Positions 10,588 through 19,042 of a stretch of DNA of 64,000 bases are shown piece by piece. Below the pieces are notes generated by a model. It had not been told where the DNA came from and searched no databases. It was given only the letters and a program-made list of their open reading frames with translations. A program made the position numbers and the translations under genes. The stretch's first letter is position 1. Each line of letters begins with the position of its first letter. This stretch comes from Proteus vulgaris (GTDB taxonomy: Bacteria; Pseudomonadota; Gammaproteobacteria; Enterobacterales; Enterobacteriaceae): positions 3,534,001 to 3,598,000 of the forward strand of contig NZ_CP137920.1 in the NCBI RefSeq assembly GCF_033708015.1. The letters run 5' to 3'.

Positions 10588-10623
10588 GAAAAATAGCTGA
10601 ATTATCTGTGGATCATTCAGCTA
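10588..10623 (-). terminator. Rho-independent terminator after pirin gene
   Basis: Minus-strand inverted repeat TAGCTGAAT ... ATTCAGCTA followed by ATTTTTC, starting about 40 bases past the pirin stop. It isolates the pirin gene from the hyf promoter region downstream. Confidence 0.75.
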
Positions 10624-10665
10624 AATTTAACTACATCATATTGCAACTTAATTTATCGTTTAAAC

Positions 10666-11562
10666 TTAAGGCATAACAGGTGATACTAGCGGTGTTCTTT
10701 CATCATTTACCACTTTACCAAAACGTTCACTGCCCGTATTCCAATCGGTAATTGCCTGTTGAATTTCTTCTTTGCTACGACCAATAAAATTCCACCACAT
10801 CAAAATTTGTTCATTTAAAGGCTCTCCACCTAAAAAGAGAATTTGGGCATTATCACTAAGTTCAATCATTAATGACTCGGCGTTTTGTATCCCAATATAA
10901 GCAAGTTCATTCGCAGCAAAGGTCTTCCCGTCTATTATCATTTCTCCCGTTAAAACAAAAATCCCATATTCATATTTAGCGTCTAATGATAAGGAAATAC
11001 GCGTGGCATGTTTTGCCATAATATCCATACCGACCATAGGTAATAGACATAATACGGGAGAGTTGTGGGTTTGATAATTACCGATTAATAACGTGAAGTC
11101 AGCACCTTCAGCCTGCCATTTAGGCAAATCAGGATAGTGATCAAAGCGTGGCGGCATATTTCTTTTATCGTTTGGGAGCACGATCCATAATTGCGCCAAA
11201 TGGACTTCTTTTTTATCACCGTGACTATCTTCTGAATGGCTAATACCGTGACCTGCGGTCATTAAATTCACTTGTTGAGGTCGAATAACTTGCTGAAAAC
11301 CTAAACTATCACGATGTAAAATTTCCCCTTCTAGCATCCAAGTAAAGGTTTGCAAGCCGATATGGGGATGTGGCGAAATAGCTAATTTATCGACAGTGTC
11401 ATTAAAAACGGTAGGGCCTAAATGATCGAGAAAACACCAAGGTCCAATTAAGCGTTGTTTTTTATCAGGTAAAACACGATAAGTTTCAATCCCGCCAACA
11501 TCACGGGTTTTAGAGGTAATACGTAATGGGGCATTTGCGGTATCAGAGTGTTGATGTTCCAT
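10666..11562 (-). CDS. Pirin family protein (bicupin)
   Basis: Cytosolic two-domain cupin of 298 aa. The metal-binding set of pirins is visible: H65 and H67 in SPHPHIGLQTF, and H109 and E111 in GHGISHSED, spaced as in characterised pirins. Members have been linked to quercetin dioxygenase activity or redox/regulatory roles, but the substrate here is unknown. It is monocistronic, with its own terminator downstream and a 160-base gap upstream. The C-terminal pirin_C domain is present (GGEPLNEQILMWWNF). Confidence 0.88.
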   Translation of the reverse strand: MEHQHSDTANAPLRITSKTRDVGGIETYRVLPDKKQRLIGPWCFLDHLGPTVFNDTVDKLAISPHPHIGLQTFTWMLEGEILHRDSLGFQQVIRPQQVNLMTAGHGISHSEDSHGDKKEVHLAQLWIVLPNDKRNMPPRFDHYPDLPKWQAEGADFTLLIGNYQTHNSPVLCLLPMVGMDIMAKHATRISLSLDAKYEYGIFVLTGEMIIDGKTFAANELAYIGIQNAESLMIELSDNAQILFLGGEPLNEQILMWWNFIGRSKEEIQQAITDWNTGSERFGKVVNDERTPLVSPVMP

Positions 11563-11670
11563 TGTTCACCTACTTTTAATTTATTGCTAAGTCATAAACA
11601 TGCTTTATTTATTATCTAGTATAGATACTAGACTCTTATCTATTTAATAAGCAAAATATATCACTTAAGC

Positions 11671-11699
11671 AAAAAATAAGCCTGAAATTTCAGGCTTAT
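11671..11699 (-). terminator. Rho-independent terminator after RpiB-like gene
   Basis: Strong minus-strand hairpin ATAAGCCTGAAATTTCAGGCTTAT followed by a run of T residues (the A run at 11671-11676 on the plus strand), beginning about 20 bases after the stop of the upstream gene. Confidence 0.88.
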
Positions 11700-11721
11700 A
11701 AAAGTGAATAATAAGAATGAC

Positions 11722-12198
11722 TTAATTTTTATAAATTTTCTTTTCTACTTGTTTCATTGAAGTTAAGCCAGATTGTAAATCTTCTGGTGTTGCTTCTGAA
11801 AAACCGTCTGTGAAAGTTGCTGACAAATATGCATCAACCATCATTTTAGCTTTAAATGGTGTTATTAATAAGCCACCCATTGCCATCATATTACAATTAT
11901 TAATTATCTTACAAAAACGGGCAGTAGTGACGCTTTCACACACTCCACAATAAACATTTTTATGTTTATTCGCACTGATACTGACTCCCATGCCTGTACC
12001 ACAAAAAACAAAACCAATATATTCAGGATGTTCAGAAATAATCGAACCCACTTTATCACCCGCATCACAATAGCCAATAGGGCCTGATTCTGTGAGATCT
12101 TTTATCGTGTAATTTTTTCCTGACAAATAAGATTTAATCGTATTTTTAAGTTCAAATCCTGAAGGATCAGCAGCCAGAATAATCGTTCTATTTTCCAT
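11722..12198 (-). CDS. Atypical RpiB/LacA/LacB-family sugar-phosphate isomerase
   Basis: 158 aa with the RpiB/LacAB fold signature: the phosphate/anion loop CGTGMGVSISANK with the family Cys at residue 66. Two positions that are histidine in E. coli RpiB look substituted. The N-terminal D-H-x-G-F motif reads D-P-S-G-F (residues 11-15), and the later H-N-D-x-N motif reads I-N-N-x-N (I99 in place of the His that opens the ring). It therefore may not be a ribose-5-phosphate isomerase; a different ketose phosphate or a non-catalytic role are alternatives. It stands alone, without PTS or kinase partners. Confidence 0.75.
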   Translation of the reverse strand: MENRTIILAADPSGFELKNTIKSYLSGKNYTIKDLTESGPIGYCDAGDKVGSIISEHPEYIGFVFCGTGMGVSISANKHKNVYCGVCESVTTARFCKIINNCNMMAMGGLLITPFKAKMMVDAYLSATFTDGFSEATPEDLQSGLTSMKQVEKKIYKN

Positions 12199-12824
12199 AT
12201 AGCCTCCTAAATTAATTTAAGCACCACTGGTAAATATAACTAATTGATAAAATTGAATCACAAAGCTATTATTTATATTTAACCTAAATAAAGTATAGTT
12301 TAAAATTCTATTATCTGTATTTCAATACGGGAAATTTACAAAAATGAGGAAGTAAAAAAATGGACATTCATGCCATAAATAAGACAATGAACCTAGAAGA
12401 TAAGTTAATGTGATTATGTCATAAATTGAAATGATAAAAAATAAAAGAGATATTTCAAAGTAAATGTCTATATTGAAAGGGTTTCCCTAGTACAACTAAA
12501 ATATAAAATAAAGATCAATAATATTACAGGATTAATGTTTTTATCTATACTCTTCAATATCTCTTAAAGGAAAGTCAAAAAACTTCAAATAAATATTGCT
12601 GTGGATTATCTTTACCAAAACAACCTACCTATTCATTCTAAGAAAATGGCTATTTTTTACCAATTCCAATATTGAATAGCGCATTCAGTTTTGGCATTAA
12701 AATATAATGAAGGGATAAATAAATTAGAAACAAAATAATAACATAAAAAATCAAATAATGCAGTAATACGAATTATTCAATTTTTTAGAAAGAAACACTC
12801 ATTAATCAATATTTATAAATTAAG
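12199..12824. other. Long AT-rich intergenic region
   Basis: About 625 bases without a convincing gene on either strand. A short minus-strand stretch around 12545-12600 translates without stops into protein-like sequence (ending ...FPLRDIEEYR), but it is too short and isolated to call a pseudogene. The promoter of the RpiB-like gene should lie at the left end; no clear -35/-10 pair was identified. Confidence 0.5.
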
Positions 12825-12863
12825 GTAAAAAAATACCGCAAATAGTTAACATTATCTGCGGTA
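12825..12863 (-). terminator. Rho-independent terminator after efp
   Basis: Minus-strand hairpin TACCGCAGATAA ... TTTGCGGTA followed by TTTTTTT, about 48 bases past the efp stop. Confidence 0.85.
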
Positions 12864-12910
12864 ATTATTTATTGTGCTTAACGCTACATCCAGTAAAATA
12901 ATCTATGCGA

Positions 12911-13477
12911 TTATTTTACACGCGATACGTATTCACCTGAACGGGTATCCACTTTGATAACTTCACCGATTTGTACAAACAGTGGAACTTTAACAACCGC
13001 ACCAGTGCTTAATGTTGCTGGTTTACCACCTGTACCTGCGGTGTCACCTTTCAGACCTGGATCAGTATCAACGATTTCTAATTCAACAAAGTTTGGTGGA
13101 ATAACAGCGATAGGACGATTATCCCACAGTGTTACGATACACTCAGCTTGGTCAATCAACCATTTTGCGTTTTCGCCAACCGCTTTCTCATCGGCAGCTA
13201 ATTGTTCGAATGTTTCGTTGTTCATGAAATGCCAGAACTCACCGTCGTTATACAGGTAAGTTAAGTTGATATCCATGACATCTGCACCTTCAGCAGAATC
13301 AGTAGATTTAAATGTTTTTTCCAGTAATTTGTTAGAAATCAGTTTACGCAGACGCACACGAGCAAATGCCTGACCTTTACCTGGTTTAACAAATTCACAT
13401 TCAGTAATGACGGCTGGCTCGCCATCTAACATGATTTTAAGACCTGAACGAAAATCGTTGGTATTATAAGAAGCCAT
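12911..13477 (-). CDS. efp: Translation elongation factor P
   Basis: EF-P (188 aa, the usual length) binds between the P and E sites and rescues ribosomes stalled at polyproline. K34 in the loop PGKGQAF is the residue that receives beta-lysine in gammaproteobacteria. The three beta-barrel domains are complete, ending [18 protein letters not shown]. It is divergent from epmB, the gene for the enzyme that makes the (R)-beta-lysine used to modify it, with a 44-base shared promoter gap. Confidence 0.98.
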   Translation of the reverse strand: MASYNTNDFRSGLKIMLDGEPAVITECEFVKPGKGQAFARVRLRKLISNKLLEKTFKSTDSAEGADVMDINLTYLYNDGEFWHFMNNETFEQLAADEKAVGENAKWLIDQAECIVTLWDNRPIAVIPPNFVELEIVDTDPGLKGDTAGTGGKPATLSTGAVVKVPLFVQIGEVIKVDTRSGEYVSRVK

Positions 13478-13521
13478 GAATATCCTCTAACTTTTTTAAT
13501 TTAAAATGGCATAGCCAAAAA

Positions 13522-14550
13522 ATGGCACACATTGTAACTCATAATCACCCCACCAGAGAAGTCTGGTTAACACAACTCGCGCAGGCAATCAGTGATCCTG
13601 TTGAATTACTCCAACTTTTAGCGTTGGAAGATCACGCTGATCTCCAAAAAGGGGCTCAGGCGCGACGACTTTTTCCGCTAAGGGTTCCCCGTGAATTCGT
13701 TGCACGCATGAAAAAAGGCGATCCTAACGATCCATTACTTTTACAAGTATTAACTGCAAATGCTGAATTTACCATAACACCGGGATTTTCTACGGACCCA
13801 TTAGATGAGCAACAAAATGCGGTGCCGGGTTTATTACATAAATATCAGAATCGTGCATTGCTTCTGGTCAAAGGTGGTTGCGCTGTCAATTGTCGCTACT
13901 GTTTTCGTCGTCATTTTCCCTATGAAGATAACAAAGGAAACAAAGCAAATTGGCAAAAGGCAATAGAGTATATCAAAAATAACCCAAAACTCGATGAAAT
14001 CATCTTCTCTGGAGGCGATCCTCTTATGGCGAAAGATGATGAGCTTGATTGGTTAATTACACAATTAGAAGCGATCCCTCATCTTAAGCGCTTACGTATC
14101 CACTCTCGCTTACCCGTGGTTATTCCTGCACGTATTACTGATACCCTATGTAAACGCCTGCAACAATCGCGTTTACAAAATATCATGGTACTGCACATCA
14201 ATCATGCCAATGAGATTGATGATACATTGAGAAAAGCCTGTTCAAAGCTAAAAAATGCCAACGTCACACTATTGAATCAAGGTGTGTTATTACGAGGTGT
14301 CAATGACCGTGCTGAAATCCTTGCGGATTTAAGTCGCGCCCTCTTTGATGCTGGCATTATGCCATATTACTTACATGTTCTCGATAAAGTACAAGGTGCT
14401 GCTCACTTTATGGTGCCAGACAATGAAGCGAGAGAAATTATGAAAGCACTAATGAGCTTAGTTTCAGGTTATATGGTACCTAAACTCACTCGTGAAATTG
14501 GTGGTGAACCAAGTAAGACGTTACTTGATTTAGGGTTACGTCAAGAGTGA
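13522..14550 (+). CDS. epmB: EF-P beta-lysine modification enzyme EpmB (lysine 2,3-aminomutase)
   Basis: Radical SAM/PLP enzyme (342 aa) that converts L-lysine to (R)-beta-lysine for attachment to EF-P K34 by EpmA. The radical-SAM cluster is C120-x3-C124-x2-C127 in CAVNCRYCFRRHFPY, and the SGGDPLM segment follows. The C-terminal end KLTREIGGEPSKT includes the lysine expected to hold PLP. It is divergent from its substrate gene efp, a conserved pairing, and is followed by a terminator at 14703. Confidence 0.96.
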   Translation: MAHIVTHNHPTREVWLTQLAQAISDPVELLQLLALEDHADLQKGAQARRLFPLRVPREFVARMKKGDPNDPLLLQVLTANAEFTITPGFSTDPLDEQQNAVPGLLHKYQNRALLLVKGGCAVNCRYCFRRHFPYEDNKGNKANWQKAIEYIKNNPKLDEIIFSGGDPLMAKDDELDWLITQLEAIPHLKRLRIHSRLPVVIPARITDTLCKRLQQSRLQNIMVLHINHANEIDDTLRKACSKLKNANVTLLNQGVLLRGVNDRAEILADLSRALFDAGIMPYYLHVLDKVQGAAHFMVPDNEAREIMKALMSLVSGYMVPKLTREIGGEPSKTLLDLGLRQE

Positions 14551-14702
14551 TCCATGATACTAACCCATACTATTTACGTTTAGATGATGTCATTAATCCA
14601 ACATAATCACACAAAAGTGACTACACTATAAAGATAGGTTTTGTGGTGATTTTCATAAAAATCATTTATCTAATTAAGTTATGTTCACTTTCTTTCATTA
14701 TG

Positions 14703-14729
14703 AAAAAGCACCTTCTTTGGTGCTTTTTG
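14703..14729 (+). terminator. Rho-independent terminator after epmB
   Basis: Hairpin AAAAAGCACC TTCTTT GGTGCTTTTT, roughly 150 bases after the epmB stop, with a T run on the plus strand. Confidence 0.85.
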
Positions 14730-14772
14730 TCTTTTAAATCAGTGAACACTTAAATAATATTGAGGAGACAAT

Positions 14773-15411
14773 ATGAACATAATGGTAATCGGTGCAAAAG
14801 GTCGAGTTGGGTATAAATTAGTTGAAACATTATTAGCTAAGGGACACTATGTCATCGGAACTACCAGAAAAATCTCACACTCATCTAAAATCAAAAATTC
14901 ACATTATCGTGAAATTGAACTAGATATCACAAAACCTTTGTCTTCCATTTCTCATAAATTCCCTGAACATGTAGATGCCATCTATTTTACAACGGGCTCT
15001 AGAGGGGACGATCTATTACAGGTTGATCTACATGGTGCCGTAAAAACCATGCAGATTGCCATGAAGAAAGGTATAAAAAGATATATCATGCTTAGTGCAG
15101 TAAATTCTTTATTACCTGATAAATGGACCACATTAGTTGATTATTTTACTGCTAAATATTTTGCAGATCTTTATCTGATCAATCAGACCCACCTCGATTA
15201 CACAATAATTCAAGCTGGTTATTTAACTGAACATTCAGGAACACATAAGATCTGCACAAAAAAAGAAGAAATACCCGCTGATGGCGAAATATCTATTGAT
15301 AATGTAGCCTTAACACTGGCTGAAATTTTAGACAAGAAGAATACCTTTAAAAAATGTATTCCAATATTAGATGGTGATATCGAGATAAAAAAGGCTATTA
15401 AGCAGATCTAA
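14773..15411 (+). CDS. SDR-type NAD(P)-binding protein (atypical, NmrA-like)
   Basis: 212 aa Rossmann protein. The dinucleotide-binding loop VIGAKGRVGYKL (residues 5-16) is the GxxGxxG of atypical short-chain dehydrogenases that bind NAD(P) for reduction or sensing of redox state. Downstream elements include the YFTTGSRGDD region, a candidate active-site stretch and the YTIIQAGYLTE segment typical of YwnB/YhfK-like proteins. The substrate is unknown. GAGGAGACAAT before the ATG at 14773 supports the start. It converges with yjeI across a shared hairpin. Confidence 0.8.
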   Translation: MNIMVIGAKGRVGYKLVETLLAKGHYVIGTTRKISHSSKIKNSHYREIELDITKPLSSISHKFPEHVDAIYFTTGSRGDDLLQVDLHGAVKTMQIAMKKGIKRYIMLSAVNSLLPDKWTTLVDYFTAKYFADLYLINQTHLDYTIIQAGYLTEHSGTHKICTKKEEIPADGEISIDNVALTLAEILDKKNTFKKCIPILDGDIEIKKAIKQI

Positions 15412-15436
15412 ATACTCAATAAAGTTACCCTTAATA

Positions 15437-15483
15437 ATAAAAAACAAATCTGACCTCAAAGAAAAGAGATATTGAGGTCAGAT
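15437..15483 (-). terminator. Rho-independent terminator after yjeI
   Basis: Long stem ATCTGACCTCAA / TTGAGGTCAGAT with a T-rich tract (TTTGTTTTTTATT) on the minus strand. It lies in the 104-base gap between two convergent genes and could weakly end transcripts from the left as well. Confidence 0.82.
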
Positions 15484-15514
15484 CTTGGTACTTAAAAAGT
15501 AACCACATATTCAA

Positions 15515-15859
15515 TTACTGACACTTATAAACTTGCCCACTCATTTTGCTATCTAATGGTGCAAAGCTATCAACAAAGCTACCTGCGTCAGTACCCACGT
15601 TAAAAATAACGTTACCTCCCATTGCGGCTGCTTTATTACGCAGATCATTAGCAGCACCTCGCAGTGATTGGCTTTCAGTACGGGAACCTGATAACCAGTT
15701 ATTTTGAACACCTGTCACTGTTCCTAATAATTGGCATTCACTGCCTGGTTGCGTATCAGTGATTTGTACCTGTGAGCCCGCAGTGCTTAATGTGTTTGTT
15801 GCAGAACAGCCTGCTAGTAACAACGCTGCAGCAGCTCCCAATAACAATTTAATTCGCAT
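15515..15859 (-). CDS. yjeI: YjeI family (DUF4156) lipoprotein
   Basis: Small predicted lipoprotein (114 aa). It begins MRIKLLLGAAAALLLAGC with a lipobox LLAGC, so signal peptidase II should cleave before C18 and lipidate it; residues S19-A20 suggest outer-membrane sorting. The remainder matches the DUF4156 pattern (NWLSG, LRGAANDLRNKAAAMGGNVI, GQVYKC). Function is unknown. In E. coli yjeI lies next to groEL; here an antiporter and a defence island separate them. Confidence 0.9.
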   Translation of the reverse strand: MRIKLLLGAAAALLLAGCSATNTLSTAGSQVQITDTQPGSECQLLGTVTGVQNNWLSGSRTESQSLRGAANDLRNKAAAMGGNVIFNVGTDAGSFVDSFAPLDSKMSGQVYKCQ

Positions 15860-16135
15860 GATCCCCTCATTTATTTGAGTGTCCGTTTAGTCATGACAAC
15901 AATATACCTTGTCATCCCTATTGTGCGCAAAAATAAATCATCATTGCTATCTCACATTAGCCAATAGCTTTAAGATATTATTTTCGCTTTAAACTTATTT
16001 TAACGTACTAATTCAGCTTTGAGATAGACAAAGCAATAATGCCTCTATTCTACACCGCTTTTATGCTTTTAAAACGGTCTGATCTCTTTTCGACTTACAC
16101 AGTGCGAGAATGAACACACAATTCGTTCATTTTTT
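15860..16135. other. Intergenic region upstream of yjeI
   Basis: Holds the yjeI promoter region and the 3' side of the antiporter terminator. I see no ORF, repeat family or RNA gene here. Confidence 0.5.
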
Positions 16136-16171
16136 TAAAATCGTCAGACAATCAATCATCATCTGACGATA
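16136..16171 (-). terminator. Probable terminator after Na+/H+ antiporter gene
   Basis: Inverted repeat ATCGTCAGA ... TCTGACGAT on the minus strand just past the antiporter stop, followed by only four T residues before AAAAAAA, so termination may be partial. Confidence 0.6.
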
Positions 16172-16184
16172 ATATTGCCCTAAA

Positions 16185-17816
16185 TTAACTCAAATGATGA
16201 TTCAGCGCTTCTTCTTTTAAATCTAATTCATGGCGTAAACGATGAAAAATATGTTCGCTAATATGACGTGATTTACGTAACTGCTGTAATGTATCACGCT
16301 CTATTTTTAACGCACTGCGCGACAACTGGCGCTCCATGCTAAACAAGCGTTTCAGATCAAGCGCTCCTTCTTGCACACTGTCTTCACTATCAAGGCGACG
16401 GCTATAAATTTCTAATAAATGCGAACCAGCTTCATTGCGTAGTGACATCTCATCAAGATCTTCACAAGGCTGATTCATTAACTCATTAATATGCGCAATC
16501 GCTGCTTCGTTTAACGCTAAACGCGTACGAATTTCATCATTTTCATAAGGTAAATCTTCTGATAGCCCTTTAGTTAAAATCGGCAATGCAATTGTGGCTA
16601 TCAATAATGAACAGAGAATAACGCCCATCGCAATAAAAATGGCGAGATCTCGTGTTGGGAAAGGTGAGCCGTCTGTCATTAATAAAGGCAAAGTTAAGAT
16701 ACCCGCTAACGTAATCGCCCCTCTGACACCAGCCGTTGCCATAATCGCCATTAAGCGCAGATCATGGCGAGATAAACGTTTATCAGGAGAGCGGAATACT
16801 GTCAGTGACATAGAGATCCACACCCATGTAAAACGTAGTACAGCAAGCCCTATTGTAATAACGATGATATAACCTAAAACAGCCCAAGGATTAGTTGCAC
16901 CCGCTGATTGCGTCACTTCAGGTAAAATTTTCCACATTGCAGGAAGTTGTTCACCTAATAGAATAAAAATCATTCCATTAAGCGCAACTTGAACCGTATC
17001 CCAAACCGCTTTACTTTGCATACGTGTGGCGGCTTGCATACGACCAACAATTTTTTCGTAGTGCATTGCAATACCTGCAACCACTGCGGCTAAGATCCCC
17101 GACACATGGAAATGCTCTGCCAATAAATACGCAATAAACGGCATCAATAAGCTGATCAAAATTTGGATAGCCGGATCTTCACCGGTACGTTTAACCAAAA
17201 ACTGATTTAATCGGCCAATCACGCCAGCCACAATCAAACCAATCGCCGCACCACCTAAAGCAACTAATAAAAATTGCCCCGTTGCTGAAGCAATAGAAAA
17301 AGAGCCTGTTAATGCTGCTACGACCGCAAAGCTAAAACAGACTAAGCCTGTAGCGTCATTAAGCAACGACTCGCCTTCTAAAATATGTGTCATACGTGAA
17401 GGAAGTGGTGAATTTACAGTCATCGCGGAGACTGAAACAGGATCGGTCGGTGACAAAATCGCCGCTAAGGCAAACGCAATCGCAAGCGAAATAGATGGAA
17501 TAAGCCAATGAATAAAAAAGCCCATGCCAATTACGGTGACAACAACTAAACCGATCGCCAATGACATAATCGGTTTAATTTCTTGAAATAACGCCTCTTT
17601 AGGAATACGCCAACCATCTAAAAATAGAAGCGGTGGAATAAAGAGAAACAAGAAAAGATGAGGATCAAAAGCCACCTCAAAACCAAAAATCGACAAACAA
17701 GCCCCCACAGCTATTTGGATCAACGGCAGAGGAATTTTTTCTGACAGCAATCGTGAGATAAATACACTCACAATCACGGCAAAAAGAAAAATAAGCACAA
17801 TGGCAACGACAGACAT
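16185..17816 (-). CDS. Na+/H+ antiporter, CPA1/NhaP family
   Basis: Inner-membrane cation/proton antiporter with about 12 hydrophobic segments and a soluble helical tail (about the last 120 residues). The ion-binding helix reads SPTDPVSVSA and is followed by LEGESLLNDATGLV, the ND motif of CPA1 exchangers; AGVRGAITLAG is also typical. A GTG at 17825 would add three residues, but GGGG lies eight bases before the ATG at 17816, so that start is used (543 aa). It resembles E. coli YjcE. Probable role is sodium and pH homeostasis; ion specificity cannot be read from sequence. Confidence 0.9.
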   Translation of the reverse strand: MSVVAIVLIFLFAVIVSVFISRLLSEKIPLPLIQIAVGACLSIFGFEVAFDPHLFLFLFIPPLLFLDGWRIPKEALFQEIKPIMSLAIGLVVVTVIGMGFFIHWLIPSISLAIAFALAAILSPTDPVSVSAMTVNSPLPSRMTHILEGESLLNDATGLVCFSFAVVAALTGSFSIASATGQFLLVALGGAAIGLIVAGVIGRLNQFLVKRTGEDPAIQILISLLMPFIAYLLAEHFHVSGILAAVVAGIAMHYEKIVGRMQAATRMQSKAVWDTVQVALNGMIFILLGEQLPAMWKILPEVTQSAGATNPWAVLGYIIVITIGLAVLRFTWVWISMSLTVFRSPDKRLSRHDLRLMAIMATAGVRGAITLAGILTLPLLMTDGSPFPTRDLAIFIAMGVILCSLLIATIALPILTKGLSEDLPYENDEIRTRLALNEAAIAHINELMNQPCEDLDEMSLRNEAGSHLLEIYSRRLDSEDSVQEGALDLKRLFSMERQLSRSALKIERDTLQQLRKSRHISEHIFHRLRHELDLKEEALNHHLS

Positions 17817-17965
17817 GGTGAGCACCCCAAATTATTTAATATTTTTTAAGCGGTGCAGTAAAAACGATCTGTTGCCTAATTGTAAAGAAATAAGTTATTT
17901 CTAATTATATAAAAAATAAATTATTAGAGACTTCTGAAGTGAAAATGCATAAAAAACCCAAGCCT

Positions 17966-18206
17966 AGGCCGTTCCTGAGCGGAAACTTCACTGGTGAAAT
18001 AGAGTAGAAATTTCTGCTCAGGCTCATCTATTTTGAGTAGTTTTTTGTTGTTAGCACAGAAACACGTACATATCCAACAGCGTGACATTATTGAAATCTC
18101 ACTTATTGAGTGAATAGATGAGGCGTTGTTCTGGGTCATATCAGAAGACGATGCGGTTGTTGGCAAACTTCGGACAAAGCCCTGATTCTAGTTCTTTAAA
18201 TTTCAT
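17966..18206 (-). pseudogene. pglZ: Decayed N-terminus of BREX phosphatase PglZ
   Basis: Starting at the ATG at 18206, two bases after the ariB stop, the minus strand reads MKFKELESGL...KFANNRIVF, then a TGA at 18141-18143 where Trp is expected, then YDPEQRLIYSLN. A second stop follows at 18099-18101 and a third at 18051-18053. In another frame the text continues KLLKIDEPEQKFLLYF. This is the N-terminal pattern I know from type I BREX PglZ (FKxLExGLxxKFxxxRIVFWYDPE ... LDEPEQKFLLYF). Only about 75 codons remain, so no product is possible. PglZ is the alkaline-phosphatase-superfamily component of BREX. The identification is from memory of the family, but the interrupted protein text is directly visible. 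Confidence 0.8.
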
Positions 18207-18208
18207 AA

Positions 18209-19042
18209 TTAATTATCTTCTGGGATTAGATTCATTCTTTCCCAGACAAATGCCAGATCTCCCGGGACTGGCATTTCTCGGAATAAATCTTCAACAGAAA
18301 TGGCACTATGAATAGCAAATAACTGTCTGAAAGCAGGCGTCACTACTGCTTTAAAGAATTTTTTTCCATGAACAATGGTGCGCAGATTTTCATCATCAGT
18401 CTGGGCCCGAATTGCAGTCAGTTTCTCCTGATATCTCTGCCAGAGCCCCTGAGGCTCAAGATGGTTATGCCAGCTAGCGCATTGCGCACGAAAAATTTGC
18501 TCGTCCACAATCAACTCAGGGTTGAGAAGATCGCGGTTGAAACCAAGTAACCTAAGTTCATCCCAAAGCGGGTTTATTATTGCCCATAAAGCACCAAATT
18601 GAACCCACTGATCGAGATTTTCAGTAATGGATACAGTAATAGATTGAATTGCCGCTTCTTGCCCATCAGGGAGCTTTGCTTTTTGCTTTTGCGGCAAACA
18701 GTGCCAAAGCTCCCTCGGGACAGTAAGATAATTTTCGATACAGAATCTGGGCAAAACTAGCAGGTTAGGCAATTGTTGTTGCCGTTGGCTCAATTGGGCG
18801 TTATCCCACTCATCACGATCAACAATGCCCAACCAAGTCGGTTGTTTTGACAAAATGTCTACAACATTGCGTTTGCCTCCAACTTCTGAAAGAACCCATT
18901 TTGTTTCCCATTGAGGATCAACTTTTTTTAAGAGCTGAGTAAAAACGAGTTCATCCGTTTTTCCTTCAACGATTAATGCTCGTTTACCTTCAGTGATCTT
19001 TGTCTCAAGAATGGTCTTGATATGCCACTCAAACTCCCTCAT
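18209..19042 (-). CDS. ariB: PARIS anti-phage effector AriB (DUF4435, TOPRIM nuclease)
   Basis: 277 aa DUF4435 protein. TOPRIM-type catalytic residues are visible: E26 in LIVEGKTDELVF and the D-x-D at D75/D77 in GIVDRDEWD, followed by PRFCIENYL, the conserved C-terminal part of the DUF4435 core. In PARIS, AriB is held by the AriA ATPase and released as a tRNA-cutting nuclease when a phage anti-restriction protein such as Ocr is sensed. ariB overlaps ariA by one base (TAATG) and is followed after two bases by a pglZ start. The frame is intact. An OLD-like nuclease outside PARIS is the alternative, but the BREX context favours PARIS. Confidence 0.85.
   Translation of the reverse strand: MREFEWHIKTILETKITEGKRALIVEGKTDELVFTQLLKKVDPQWETKWVLSEVGGKRNVVDILSKQPTWLGIVDRDEWDNAQLSQRQQQLPNLLVLPRFCIENYLTVPRELWHCLPQKQKAKLPDGQEAAIQSITVSITENLDQWVQFGALWAIINPLWDELRLLGFNRDLLNPELIVDEQIFRAQCASWHNHLEPQGLWQRYQEKLTAIRAQTDDENLRTIVHGKKFFKAVVTPAFRQLFAIHSAISVEDLFREMPVPGDLAFVWERMNLIPEDN

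Noticed and set aside
12545..12720. Possible pseudogene in the rpiB-efp gap
   Set aside because: Short protein-like strings appear in two frames but none is long enough or recognisable; chance in AT-rich DNA cannot be excluded.
17924..18166. Open frame of 80 codons on the minus strand
   Set aside because: It mixes an out-of-frame part with the in-frame KLLKIDEPEQKFLLYF piece of the pglZ remnant; it is a by-product of decay, not a gene.
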